DNA of 56,257 bases from positions 1-56,257 of the forward strand of contig NZ_FOXC01000016.1 in the NCBI RefSeq assembly GCF_900115605.1. Direction: 5' to 3'. The translations under genes were made by a program, and so were the position numbers. Below are positions 45,489 through 54,424 of the stretch, piece after piece (position 1 is the stretch's first letter; each line of letters opens with the position of its first letter). Source of the stretch: Halolactibacillus halophilus (GTDB lineage Bacteria > Bacillota > Bacilli > Bacillales > Amphibacillaceae). The notes under the pieces are model-generated. The model was not told the origin of the DNA. It saw nothing but the letters and a program-made list of their open reading frames with translations, and ran no database searches.

Positions 45489-46601
45489 TTACGCTCGTTT
45501 TTGAATTAAGATCGGTTCTTTTGTTGTACTGGTAATGAATTCACCTTGTTTAACAACGGCATTTTTATCTAAAATAGCATTAACAACAACAGCATCTTTT
45601 TCTACTACTGCCCCTTGCATAATGACACTGTTTTTTATTTTCGCGCCTTCATGGATGGTCGCATTACGAAAAACAATGCTTTCTTCAATCGTACCATTGA
45701 CAATCGCACCACTCGCGACAAGTGCCTTTTTCACTTTCGCTTCTTTACCATAGACGGTAGGATGATTGTCTTTTGCTTTGGTGTAGACTTTACGTTCTTG
45801 TTTAAACAATTCAAGGTTTGTATCACATGTAAGTATATCCATGGAACAATTAAAGTAGGCTTGAATGGAATTAATAATCTTAACATAACCCGGAACGTTA
45901 TAAGCCTTCACTTTGTAATCACTCAGACATTGATCTACGAGTTCAATAAAGTCAACAAGACCTCGTTTTTCTGCTTCGGCTAATATCTGCATAAATAACG
46001 TGCGATTAATGACGAGCGAATCAATGAACAGCTCACCGCCTTGTCGTTTATCATTACCGTAAATGATTTCCTTAACATCATCACCGTCCACAACGAGACG
46101 TACTTCTTTATTTTGAATCTCGCCGTCATAATTTTCTTTATATAACAACGTCATATCTGCTTGATTGGCATCGTGCTTATCTAGAATGGCTCTATAATCA
46201 ATGTTACTGACGACATTGGTACCACTTAAGACAATATGTTCAACATCATCAGAGAGTTTATCGAAAAATTCACGGTTATCAACAAAGTCTTGAATCGAAA
46301 TACGGCTCACTTGGCCGATTTTCGCCGAGCGGTCTCCTTGTAAAATGAGTAAGTCATTACTTTTTCGGCTTAAATTCCAATCTTGACCTTGTTTTAAATG
46401 ATCCACCAGTGACCGGTAGTTATAGGAACCTATGACCCCAACATATAAATCTTGTGCCATATTGACTAAATTCGACAACGGAAAGTCAATCAGACGATAT
46501 TTACCTCCAATTGGAATCGTATGAATACTGCGATGCTTTACGAGCGCATCTAAGTCAAGTTGATTTGAGCTATTGATAATGATACCTGCAATTTTTTTCA
46601 T
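45489..46601 (-). CDS. glgD: ADP-glucose pyrophosphorylase regulatory subunit GlgD
   Basis: 370 residues. A degenerate nucleotidyltransferase domain ([14 protein letters not shown] at the start lacks the GxGxRL loop of active Glg[13 protein letters not shown] is kept) is followed by a left-handed beta-helix (residues about 290-370) of hexapeptide repeats ([18 protein letters not shown]). As in B. subtilis, GlgD is the companion of catalytic GlgC. Its start overlaps the glgC stop by four bases, supporting coupled synthesis. Confidence 0.93.
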   Translation of the reverse strand: MKKIAGIIINSSNQLDLDALVKHRSIHTIPIGGKYRLIDFPLSNLVNMAQDLYVGVIGSYNYRSLVDHLKQGQDWNLSRKSNDLLILQGDRSAKIGQVSRISIQDFVDNREFFDKLSDDVEHIVLSGTNVVSNIDYRAILDKHDANQADMTLLYKENYDGEIQNKEVRLVVDGDDVKEIIYGNDKRQGGELFIDSLVINRTLFMQILAEAEKRGLVDFIELVDQCLSDYKVKAYNVPGYVKIINSIQAYFNCSMDILTCDTNLELFKQERKVYTKAKDNHPTVYGKEAKVKKALVASGAIVNGTIEESIVFRNATIHEGAKIKNSVIMQGAVVEKDAVVVNAILDKNAVVKQGEFITSTTKEPILIQKRA

Positions 46602-47725
46602 GATTGATCCCCTCCTACATGTAAAGTGATTTTTCCTTCAGCGTTACCAACCGCTTCACCTGGCTTCACTGTGACGTCATCGGCGACGATGGCACGCTTA
46701 ATAACTGAGCCACTTTTCACCCTTACATTACCAAAGAGAATCGCATCTTCTACAACCGCACCTTCTTCAATGACAACATCATGAGCTAAGATGGAACGTG
46801 AGACTTTACCATTAATATAACAGCCATCCGCAATTAAGCTATTATACACATCCGCCTTTTCACCAACGAAGTGTGGATCGCGGTGTTCATTGTTTGAGAA
46901 GACTCGTAAATAATCACTTGTTAAATCAAGGTCCTCACGTGTGTCAAGCAGGTCCATATTAGCATCATAATAACTATCGACTGTTCCAACATCACGCCAG
47001 TAACCGTCAAAGGCAAAGGCATATAACCGCTTTTGTTCTTCTAATAATGTTGGAATAACATCATGACCAAAGTCATTTTTAGACTCAGGATTTTGATGGT
47101 CTTTTTCAAGCGCTTCTTTTAAAACAGACCATTTAAATACATAAATCCCCATCGAAGCCAAGTTACTTTTTGCTTCTTTTGGTTTCTCTTGGAACTCTGT
47201 AATTTTAAAGTTTTCATCCGTATTCATAATACCAAACCGGAAAGTTTCTTCCCAAGGAACACGGCGGACACAAATCATCAAGTCAGCATCTTTTTCACGC
47301 GCTGCTTCAATCATGGGATGATAGTTCATTTGATAAATATGGTCTCCTGATAAGATCACCACATATTCTGGGTCATACATCTTAATGAACTCAAAGTTTT
47401 GATACACAGCATCGGCTGTTCCTCGGTACCATTCAGCGTGGTTTTCACGCATGTACGGCGGGAGTATATAGGCGCCTTGATTTACCTTATCAAGTGCCCA
47501 AGCATTACCGTTACCGATGTAACGATTTAATAAAAGTGGTTTATACTGCGTCATAACCCCCACAGTATAAATCTCTGAATGAAAACAATTACTTAAGCTG
47601 AAGTCAATGATTCGGTATTTCCCCCCGAACATGACACCTGGTTTTGCATTCTCTCTTGTCAGTGCTTCTAGTCTTGTCCCTTGTCCTCCAGCGAGTAACA
47701 TCGCAATAGCATCTGTTTTTTTCAT
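46598..47725 (-). CDS. glgC: glucose-1-phosphate adenylyltransferase
   Basis: 375 residues. The nucleotide loop [12 protein letters not shown] (about 12-23), [13 protein letters not shown] and [13 protein letters not shown] are the hallmarks of an active GlgC, with a C-terminal hexapeptide-repeat helix ([17 protein letters not shown]). It makes ADP-glucose from glucose-1-phosphate and ATP, the committed step of glycogen synthesis. Strong ribosome site GGGGAGG. Confidence 0.95.
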   Translation of the reverse strand: MKKTDAIAMLLAGGQGTRLEALTRENAKPGVMFGGKYRIIDFSLSNCFHSEIYTVGVMTQYKPLLLNRYIGNGNAWALDKVNQGAYILPPYMRENHAEWYRGTADAVYQNFEFIKMYDPEYVVILSGDHIYQMNYHPMIEAAREKDADLMICVRRVPWEETFRFGIMNTDENFKITEFQEKPKEAKSNLASMGIYVFKWSVLKEALEKDHQNPESKNDFGHDVIPTLLEEQKRLYAFAFDGYWRDVGTVDSYYDANMDLLDTREDLDLTSDYLRVFSNNEHRDPHFVGEKADVYNSLIADGCYINGKVSRSILAHDVVIEEGAVVEDAILFGNVRVKSGSVIKRAIVADDVTVKPGEAVGNAEGKITLHVGGDQS

Positions 47726-47766
47726 CTGAATTCCTCCCCCGTTGTTGTAAAATCAATCTATATCAC

Positions 47767-49923
47767 TTACTCACTGTCAACTTCTGGATGATAATGAGCA
47801 AACAACACACATACACTACGCGCTTTGACATTTAAATGAGTGGCATCTAACACCGTGAGGTGTTCTTCCATAACGACCGCTTTCTTTGTTTGTTTGGCTG
47901 TATCAATATGTTTTTGCCAGTGGTAGCCTTTTGGTAAGACAGGTAACTCAACCCTATGGTCTTCCCAGTGACTGTTAAAGGCGATATAACTATAATCATC
48001 AAATCGACCGGTGTCATCACGGCCACTAAACATGACCCCAATCACGCGCTCAGCCTCTAAATCTGATAAATACCAAGGATTGACGCCATGCTTCGAGTAG
48101 TGGGGATACCCGCTACGTGATGGTTTTGTTTGTGAGCGTAAAATCGGATGTTTTTTTCTAATTTTAATCAGATGTTTAACGAATGCCATCATCTCTTTGT
48201 TTGCTTCTAAGAACGTCCAATCAACCCAGGAGATGTCATTGTCTTGACAATAGGCGTTATTGTTACCTTTTTGCGTGCGTAAAAATTCGTCTCCTTGTGA
48301 AATCATCGGTGTCCCACGACTCATTAACAGTAATGTGAAGGCGTTACGAACCATTTGATGTCTAAGCTCTAACACTGCTTTATTATCCGTCTCACCTTCT
48401 ATGCCACAGTTCCATGACATGTTGTGATTATCACCATCGGTGTTATTCCAGCCATTCGCTTCATTATGTTTCTCGTTATAACTATACAAATCATTTAATG
48501 TGAAACCATCATGACAAGTAATAAAATTCACACTTGGTGAGTTTTCGCGCCTGCGCGGTGAATAAATATCAACAGAGCCTGCAATACGATCACATACCGT
48601 ATGAGCGAGTCCCGCATCACCTTTTAAAAAGGCACGAACATCGTCACGGTATTTGCCGTTCCACTCTGACCAGCGATTCCAATCAGGGAAGGAACCGACT
48701 TGATACAAACCACCTGCATCCCACGCTTCTGCAATCAACTTAACATTGGCGAGTATCGGGTCAAACGCTAAGTTTTGTAACAGCGGCGGGTTGTTCATTG
48801 GCGAGCCGTCTTCATTACGCCCTAGAATTGATGCTAAATCAAATCTAAATCCATCAACACGGTACTCAATTACCCAGTGACGTAAACAATCGATAATCAT
48901 CCGCCTCACAATCGGATGATTACAATTTAACGTGTTGCCACAACCACTAAAGTTAAAGTAGTGGCCATCTGGTGTCAGCATGTAATAGACGCTGTTATCA
49001 AAACCTTTTAAGTTAATACTTGGCCCTTGTTCATTTCCTTCTGTCGTGTGATTAAAGACGACATCAAGAATGACTTCAATTCCATTATCATGCATTTTCT
49101 TCACTAGTTTTTTAAGTTCGGTGCCTTCATGATTGTACTCATGATTGGATGCGTAGGCCGTATTGGGCGCAAAAAATGATAACGGGTTATAGCCCCAGTA
49201 GTCATAAAGCTTTTGACCGTCATGGTGTCGCATCCCACTCATCTCATCAAACTCAAAAATCGGCATCAACTCTACTGCATTTACGCCAAGTGATTTTAAG
49301 TAGGGGATTTTTTCTGCTAAACCACTAAACGTCCCCGGGTGCTCAACCCCTGAACTAACATCTTTGGTAAAACCGCGGACATGTAATTCATATATAATCA
49401 AGTCTTCCATTGGAATCAGTGGAGCACGTGATTTCTTCCAGTCAAAGTCACTTGCGACAACTCTCGCCCGGTAACTCATCCCATAATCCGGTTTTTCGCC
49501 CCATTCGCTTTGTCCACTGACAGCTTTTGCATATGGGTCGAGTAACACATTTGAATCATCAAAGATATGACCTTTTTTTGGATTATACGGTCCATCAACG
49601 AAATAAGCATACTCAATCTCTTCTATATCTAAACCAAAGACAATCATCGAATACACGTTACCGACGCGATAAGAATCCGGAAACGGTAATACAACAAACG
49701 GTTCCTCCGCCCGCCGTTTATAAAGCGCAAGTTTAAAACTTGTCGCGTGCTGAGAGTGAACGGTAAAACTCACCCCTCCTGGAATCACGGTAGCGCCAAA
49801 TTCATCGAAAAAACCCGGTCGTACTTTATAACCTTCAACCTCATCAATCGGACCGAGTCGTTTCATATATTGTTCAAGAAATAGAGAATAGGGTTTCATC
49901 AGCTTGGTTTTCTTGTTTGTCAT
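47767..49923 (-). CDS. glgX: GlgX-type glycogen debranching enzyme (GH13)
   Basis: About 718 residues. An N-terminal CBM48-like domain (FTVHSQHATSFKLALYK) precedes the GH13 barrel: DVVFNHTTEGNE, GFRFDLASILGR with nucleophile Asp, LIAEAWDAGG with acid/base Glu, and ITCHDGFTLNDL. It is nearest to isoamylase/GlgX, which cleaves alpha-1,6 branches. The start ATG at 49923 has GAAGGGGA upstream; TTG at 49941 falls too close. It stands between glgB and glgC. Confidence 0.9.
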   Translation of the reverse strand: MTNKKTKLMKPYSLFLEQYMKRLGPIDEVEGYKVRPGFFDEFGATVIPGGVSFTVHSQHATSFKLALYKRRAEEPFVVLPFPDSYRVGNVYSMIVFGLDIEEIEYAYFVDGPYNPKKGHIFDDSNVLLDPYAKAVSGQSEWGEKPDYGMSYRARVVASDFDWKKSRAPLIPMEDLIIYELHVRGFTKDVSSGVEHPGTFSGLAEKIPYLKSLGVNAVELMPIFEFDEMSGMRHHDGQKLYDYWGYNPLSFFAPNTAYASNHEYNHEGTELKKLVKKMHDNGIEVILDVVFNHTTEGNEQGPSINLKGFDNSVYYMLTPDGHYFNFSGCGNTLNCNHPIVRRMIIDCLRHWVIEYRVDGFRFDLASILGRNEDGSPMNNPPLLQNLAFDPILANVKLIAEAWDAGGLYQVGSFPDWNRWSEWNGKYRDDVRAFLKGDAGLAHTVCDRIAGSVDIYSPRRRENSPSVNFITCHDGFTLNDLYSYNEKHNEANGWNNTDGDNHNMSWNCGIEGETDNKAVLELRHQMVRNAFTLLLMSRGTPMISQGDEFLRTQKGNNNAYCQDNDISWVDWTFLEANKEMMAFVKHLIKIRKKHPILRSQTKPSRSGYPHYSKHGVNPWYLSDLEAERVIGVMFSGRDDTGRFDDYSYIAFNSHWEDHRVELPVLPKGYHWQKHIDTAKQTKKAVVMEEHLTVLDATHLNVKARSVCVLFAHYHPEVDSE

Positions 49924-49959
49924 CGTGTCATTCCCCTTCAAATCGAAAGTTTACAAGAT

Positions 49960-51876
49960 CTATTTCTTCTTTCTTACCGCTTTTTTCTTTTTTATAACAA
50001 CACCTTCAAATGCCCCGAGTGGAATCAAAATAGATTGGTCCTGCCCATGCATTGAGACGGCTTCTGTTTTAATGTATTGGTAACGTTTGATTCGGTACGG
50101 CGCTTCTTTTGTCGTAAACATGATTCGATACTCACCCGGTATTTCTACACCTACACGAAACTCACTGTATTCTACAGGGGTAAAGTTAAGCACAATTGTA
50201 AGACACTCATCTGTCGCTTTTCTTTCATAGATATAGATCGATTGATCGCGGTTATCCGCATCGACCCATTTAAAACCTGCTGGGTTGTGGTCTTGTTCAT
50301 AAAGACTTTTCTCCTGCATGTACAGACGGTTTAGTAAGCTATTAAATTGGCGTTGATCTTCATGCTTTTCATAATCTAATAAAAACCACTCGACTGGCTC
50401 ATAGTAACGCCACTCGATAAATTGACCAATTTCATTACCCATAAAGTTCAATTTTTTACCTGGGTGCGTGATTTGATACAACATTAACAGTTTTAATGTT
50501 TTAAATTTATCTTCATAGTTACCGACTGGTTTATCAATGAGCGCTTTCTTACCGTGGACAACCTCATCATGTGAGAAAGGTAAAATAAAGTTTTCACTGT
50601 AACCGTAATGCATCGAAAACGTGATTTTGTCATGACTTCCTTTTCTAAAAAGTGGGTCGAGCTCAACATAGTCAAGCGTGTCATTCATCCAACCCATCTT
50701 CCATTTATAATTAAAGCCGAGACCACCTTTGTCTACGGGATGCGTCACCATTGGCCAACTCGATGATTCTTCAGCTGCCATAATCGCAAATGGGTAACGA
50801 TCAAAAATCGCGAGATTTAATTCTTTTAAGAACTGAATCCCCCATAAATCTTCACCGCCTCCAAATTCATTTTTATACGGGTTATGGTCAAGTCCAAAAT
50901 TCAAGTGCAGAATAGACGTCACACCGTCAACCCGGATGCCGTCAATATGGAATTTTTCAAATAGAAAACACGCATTAGAAATAAGAAAGTTGCGGACTTC
51001 ACTTTTATAGAAATTAAACTTTTTCGTTCCCCACTGTGGGTGATCAATATCGCCATACAATTCTGTCCCATCAAAATACATAAGACCATGTTCATCACGA
51101 CAAAAATGTCCAGGTACCCAGTCAAAAATGACACCAATACCTGCGTTGTGACAGGCATCAATCAAGTACATGAGATCACTCGGATTGCCGTAGCGACTCG
51201 TCATGCTGTAGTAACCCGTTACTTGGTAACCCCAAGACCCGTCAAACGGATGTTCTGATAAAGGCAAGACTTCAATGTAATTGTAATGCATTTCTTTTAA
51301 GTAAGGGATTAGTTCATCAGCGATCTCGCGATAGTTGTAAAAGCTTGATGGATCGACTGATTTAAATGCTTCATTTTCAAACTTCCCTACTTCTTTCATC
51401 TTCCAAGAGCCAAGGTGCAATTCATAAATGTTGACAGGTTGTTTATAGGGTGTGAATGTTTGCCGTTTTTCTAACCATTTGTCATCGTGCCAGTCATATG
51501 TATCTAAATCAAAGACTACCGATGACGTTTCTGGTCTAACTTCTGAGTAAAAAGCGTATGGATCAGCTTTATAAATTGCGCGAGTATCTGGTAAAAATAA
51601 TTTATATTTATATACTTCTCCTGCTTGAATACCAGGAAAAAACGTCCCCCATACACCTGTATCGGTCACCCGTTCCATTGGATCACTTTCATCATTCCAA
51701 TAGTTGAATGTTCCAACGAGCGCGACCCGTATGGCATTCGGCGCCCAAACTAAAAAGAGGATCCCTTGTTCACCGTTATGTGTGAATGGATGCGCTCCAA
51801 AATAGTCATAACTATTGTAAAGCTCGCTTAGATGATAACGTTGTAACTGGTCTTTTACTTCATTAGATAACTGCAT
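49960..51876 (-). CDS. glgB: 1,4-alpha-glucan branching enzyme
   Basis: About 638 residues. CBM48 domain with FLVWAPNAIRVALVGTFNYW, then the GH13 barrel with DWVPGHFC, IDGIRVDGVTSI (nucleophile Asp) and MAAEESSSWP (acid/base Glu), and HSHDEVVHGK-like LPFSHDEVVHGKK. It introduces alpha-1,6 branches in glycogen. The ATG at 51876 has AGGGGA upstream; ATG 51894 has none. The very basic tail KKKKAVRKKK is unusual. First gene of glgBXCDA. Confidence 0.95.
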   Translation of the reverse strand: MQLSNEVKDQLQRYHLSELYNSYDYFGAHPFTHNGEQGILFLVWAPNAIRVALVGTFNYWNDESDPMERVTDTGVWGTFFPGIQAGEVYKYKLFLPDTRAIYKADPYAFYSEVRPETSSVVFDLDTYDWHDDKWLEKRQTFTPYKQPVNIYELHLGSWKMKEVGKFENEAFKSVDPSSFYNYREIADELIPYLKEMHYNYIEVLPLSEHPFDGSWGYQVTGYYSMTSRYGNPSDLMYLIDACHNAGIGVIFDWVPGHFCRDEHGLMYFDGTELYGDIDHPQWGTKKFNFYKSEVRNFLISNACFLFEKFHIDGIRVDGVTSILHLNFGLDHNPYKNEFGGGEDLWGIQFLKELNLAIFDRYPFAIMAAEESSSWPMVTHPVDKGGLGFNYKWKMGWMNDTLDYVELDPLFRKGSHDKITFSMHYGYSENFILPFSHDEVVHGKKALIDKPVGNYEDKFKTLKLLMLYQITHPGKKLNFMGNEIGQFIEWRYYEPVEWFLLDYEKHEDQRQFNSLLNRLYMQEKSLYEQDHNPAGFKWVDADNRDQSIYIYERKATDECLTIVLNFTPVEYSEFRVGVEIPGEYRIMFTTKEAPYRIKRYQYIKTEAVSMHGQDQSILIPLGAFEGVVIKKKKAVRKKK

Positions 51877-51894
51877 AACATCCCCTGCTTTCAT

Positions 51895-52352
51895 TTGTCT
51901 TTACTTTTTGACTTCTTCATTGAGCAAAAACACATACATACCACCATTTTACAACCCACTTGACTATTCCATCACATTTAATAAGAGAATAGTCTTATTT
52001 TTTTCTACTTATCTAAATTGTAAAACAATTCTTTAATAAGTACAATCAAAACTTGGATATTAAAGTTATTTTAACAAGTATTTACATACTTATTTTATAT
52101 AATAGTAAAACAAGTCACACCTATCGCCTATGATATCGCGACTTATATCAATTAGGACCGGGTGAACATGTCTTGATACTATTAATAGTCTATTCCCTTT
52201 CCACCACTTGTGAAAACGCTTAATTATCGATTTTTAAACGTGCCCTCATGACTTTACTCACCGATTTTTTTATGACCAGAGTCATAAAAATCTGTCAGTG
52301 ATTACAGTCAAAAAAAGATCCTATTCAACTTAAGGTGAATAGAATCTTTTGT
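51895..52352. promoter_or_regulatory. glg operon upstream region
   Basis: About 460 bases with no gene. The 3' half holds terminators of the GGDEF remnant. TGAAAACGCTTAAT (52211-52224) matches 13 of 14 bases of a CcpA cre consensus, consistent with catabolite control of glycogen genes. An inverted repeat GACTATTC (about 51962) to GAATAGTC (about 51993) lies in the glgB leader. I cannot fix the promoter. Confidence 0.5.
52266..52350 (-). terminator. tandem terminators after the GGDEF remnant
   Basis: AAAAGATTCTATTC pairs with GAATAGGATCTTTT at 52311-52350, and TTTTTATGAC-CAGA-GTCATAAAAA, a perfect ten-pair hairpin, is at about 52266-52290. Both lie past the stop of the GGDEF fragment. Confidence 0.8.
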
Positions 52353-52586
52353 TTACATATTAGGTTTTAAATCATCTATTTTTCCATCTTGTTGATACGG
52401 CCAGACAACAACCTTATTTCTCCCTTGTCGTTTTGCCTCGTAAAACGCTTGGTCAGCTCGTTCAATTATTTGTAGAATGGATTCATGGGATGATGTGTCA
52501 GTTAGTCCAATACTAATCGTCACCTTACCAACAGTCGGTATCGCTTCATTTTCAATCATATGCCTAAAAAAAACTGTTCTCTCCAT
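52353..52586 (-). pseudogene. remnant of a GGDEF-domain (diguanylate cyclase) gene
   Basis: The last 70 residues match only the C-terminal end of a GGDEF domain: VTISIGLTDTSSHESILQII followed by ERADQAFYEAKRQGRNKVVV. The GGDEF active-site motif and everything before it are missing. The frame's first eight codons (MERTVFFR) fall inside the ssrA-like terminator, so they are not true coding sequence. The break coincides with that terminator, suggesting loss of the rest when a previous element inserted or left at ssrA. No ribosome site is seen. Confidence 0.85.
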
Positions 52587-52603
52587 AAAGGAAAGAACAG
52601 TTT
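52566..52603 (-). terminator. terminator, probably that of ssrA
   Basis: Minus-strand AAACTGTTCT and AGAACAGTTTTTTTT form a stem with TTTTTTTT after it. It lies 32 bases past the 3' end of the tmRNA remnant, where the ssrA terminator is expected. Confidence 0.82.
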
Positions 52604-52634
52604 AAGTATGTAATGTAACCACCAAAGTTAATTT

Positions 52635-52654
52635 TGGTGGAGACGGTGGGAGTC
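52635..52654 (-). other. attachment site core: 3' end of tmRNA (ssrA)
   Basis: Minus-strand GACTCCCACCGTCTCCACCA equals the last 20 bases of B. subtilis tmRNA as I recall it; CGTCTCC pairs with the GGGGACG that opens tmRNA. Upstream, the T-loop TTCG and the rest of ssrA are absent: the sequence changes abruptly to ATCAGTA. This is a duplicated attachment core left by integration into ssrA, marking the left boundary of the prophage. Confidence 0.85.
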
Positions 52655-52891
52655 TACTGATACGGTATTGATATGTATTAAAAGTAACACTATACGTTTA
52701 TTAATAAAGGTTTATTAACGTCACTGTGACTGTTAGTAAACCTTTTATTTTACTCACTTTGTATCATAATTGTATCACGATAAAAATTAATTTAAAAAGT
52801 TTTATATTTGTGTTGACGTGTCATTACATAGATAATATATTAAGGGTGTAGTTAAGAAACGGACAAAACAAAAACTCAGGAGGAATTACAA
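52655..52891. other. prophage end region with large hairpin and promoter
   Basis: An imperfect 47-base hairpin (52703-52749; arms AATAAAGGTTTA and TAAACCTTTTATT, with an inner GTCAC-TG-TGAC) probably insulates the prophage edge. A promoter TTGACG (52813-52818), 17 bases, TATATT (52836-52841) drives the next gene. Confidence 0.7.
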
Positions 52892-53140
52892 ATGAAAACA
52901 ATAAAAGAACAATTAAGCGAATTAAAAAAAGAGGTTTATCCAACGGGTTCCACGAGATACTCACACTACGACGAAGAACATGATGTGGTGCTAGACTTTT
53001 TTCAAGAAGAGAATAATAATTTGATTAACGTTTCAATCCATTCAGATAACTTTTTTACAACTAAAACAGTCGTTGATCTGGACGATGAAATTAATCTTAA
53101 CGATATCGTAAACATCGTAAACGACGGCAACATTTATTAA
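52892..53140 (+). CDS. hypothetical acidic small prophage protein
   Basis: 82 residues, acidic, no membrane segment: an N-terminal helix (MKTIKEQLSELKKEV) and alternating strands ending VDLDDEINLNDIVNIVND. Not recognised. Ribosome site AGGAGG eight bases upstream and a good sigma-A promoter at 52813-52841. It opposes the lysis genes and sits between them and the attachment site, where cargo genes (morons) often lie. A small RHH gene follows 48 bases downstream, probably co-transcribed. Confidence 0.75.
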   Translation: MKTIKEQLSELKKEVYPTGSTRYSHYDEEHDVVLDFFQEENNNLINVSIHSDNFFTTKTVVDLDDEINLNDIVNIVNDGNIY

Positions 53141-53187
53141 CCGACAGGGTGGCGCCCTACAGCCAATAAAAATATAGGGATGGTAGT

Positions 53188-53343
53188 ATGAAAACTGTAA
53201 ATCTAAACATTAGAATCGAAGAAGAAACTCGTAACAAATTTAAAAGAATAGCTGACGATAATGCACAAAGCCCGTCAGCGTTAATAAGAAAGTGGATAAA
53301 TGACTATATAGAAACAAATAAAAAAGCCCCTCACGCTAAGTGA
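53188..53343 (+). CDS. ribbon-helix-helix (CopG-like) small protein
   Basis: 51 residues. The pattern VNLNIRIEEETRNKFKRIAD followed by SPSALIRKWINDYIE is a classic RHH fold: one beta strand and two helices. Such proteins bind DNA as dimers and often repress their own promoter. Its ribosome site is weak (AGGGATGGTAGT), and its stop codon TGA lies inside the terminator hairpin. It may regulate the two-gene unit with the 82-residue protein. Confidence 0.8.
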   Translation: MKTVNLNIRIEEETRNKFKRIADDNAQSPSALIRKWINDYIETNKKAPHAK

Positions 53344-53351
53344 GGGGCTTT
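53323..53351. terminator. terminator between RHH gene and endolysin
   Basis: AAAGCCCCTCA and TGAGGGGCTTT with a seven-base loop. It ends both converging transcripts; the RHH stop codon is within it. Confidence 0.92.
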
Positions 53352-53359
53352 AACTCTGT

Positions 53360-54154
53360 CTATTTAAACGTACCTGCATTTAATCGTTTTTGAAGTTCTT
53401 TAACGACTACTGACGGACGACTTAACTTATTATCTTTAGTCGTACCTAAATATGATTGTAGCGCACCAATAGTTACTGGTCCAAGTAAACCGTCTTGTTT
53501 AACTTTAAGTAGCTTTTGTAACGATTTGATTACTAAGCTACCTTTTTTGCCGTCACCAAACTCAACAGTGTCGCCGTAAAGTGCTTCTGTTACATCATTG
53601 CGTGACTGGTCACTCAAGATGCCATCTTGCACAGTACCAAGTGCTTTTTGCAAAGCAGTAGTTGTCACGTTACCCCATTTGCCATCTACTGCTAAGCTAG
53701 ACGTTTTCGCAGGGTATAGATCTTTTTCCAAGTATTGTTCCGGATCAACAGCATTAGACTTAGCCATATTCCAAAGCCCGCCTTTGTGGATCTCAAAGTG
53801 TAAGTGCTGCCCAGTCGAATTACCCGTATTCCCCATCTGTCCGATAACATCACCTTGTTTAACTCTTTGACCTTCTCTAAATCGTCTTGATTTCTCGCGC
53901 ATATGAGCATAGACTGTTTCCCACGTGTCGCCATTAATAGTATGCTCAATCATAATCGTTTCGCCGTAGCTAGACGATCTATAGCTACGTCTAACAACAC
54001 CATCCGCTGCAGCTAAAATAGGACGTGACCCACTTTTAGCAATATCAATCCCGTTATGTTTAGATTTAGCTTCGCCCGTGATAGGATTTCTACGCCATCC
54101 GAATGGACTTGTTACTCGTTTTGTGTTTGTTGGCCAGATAAATGTTTTTGTCAT
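53360..54154 (-). CDS. phage endolysin: M23 peptidase with peptidoglycan-binding domain
   Basis: 264 residues. M23/LytM motifs: HNGIDIA (first zinc ligands His and Asp, about 33-39) and GQHLHFEIHKGG (HxH, about 115-126). From about 155 to 262 there are two peptidoglycan-binding-like repeats (LAVDGKWGNVTTTALQKALG and SLVIKSLQKLLKVKQDGLLG). It has no signal peptide, so it needs the holin to reach the wall. It cleaves cross-links to release phage. GGGAGAG ribosome site. Confidence 0.92.
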   Translation of the reverse strand: MTKTFIWPTNTKRVTSPFGWRRNPITGEAKSKHNGIDIAKSGSRPILAAADGVVRRSYRSSSYGETIMIEHTINGDTWETVYAHMREKSRRFREGQRVKQGDVIGQMGNTGNSTGQHLHFEIHKGGLWNMAKSNAVDPEQYLEKDLYPAKTSSLAVDGKWGNVTTTALQKALGTVQDGILSDQSRNDVTEALYGDTVEFGDGKKGSLVIKSLQKLLKVKQDGLLGPVTIGALQSYLGTTKDNKLSRPSVVVKELQKRLNAGTFK

Positions 54155-54178
54155 ATTAAATCTCTCCCTTTTTAAAAT

Positions 54179-54382
54179 TTAGTTTCGTGCAATGCTAGCG
54201 TTAGCCCACATAACCGACTGTTCAAGATTGGTGACCGCTAAAGACTTTTCACGGCTGTTCGGGCACTGCGAATCAATCAGGTAAGCCAATTCTTTTGCTT
54301 TTTCTCGGATAGCTGTGTATTTTTCTGGTTGCCCTTCTTTTGGAGCATGGTACATAAAATTATTTTCAATTTGTTTATACAT
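54179..54382 (-). CDS. acb2: Acb2-like cyclic-nucleotide sponge (anti-CBASS)
   Basis: 67 residues, one helical hairpin. The pattern FMYHAPKEGQPEKYTAIREK...SREKSLAVTNLEQ...VMWANASIARN matches the Acb2/Tad1 hairpin-domain phage proteins as I know them, including an aromatic at position 11 and the terminal WANASIARN. Acb2 of Pseudomonas phages binds cyclic di- and trinucleotide signals and so blocks CBASS and, in some cases, Thoeris. It lies between endolysin and holin with its own ribosome site AAGGGAG, and its length (67) is shorter than the Pseudomonas protein. Activity here is inferred from family. Confidence 0.8.
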   Translation of the reverse strand: MYKQIENNFMYHAPKEGQPEKYTAIREKAKELAYLIDSQCPNSREKSLAVTNLEQSVMWANASIARN

Positions 54383-54424
54383 TTTTTATCTCCCTTGTTT
54401 TAGTTAAATTAAAAAGATGCTGCA

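Noticed and set aside
52635-52660. Possible tRNA gene end (ends CCACCA)
   Set aside because: No tRNA body fits either side; the sequence matches the tmRNA 3' end instead.
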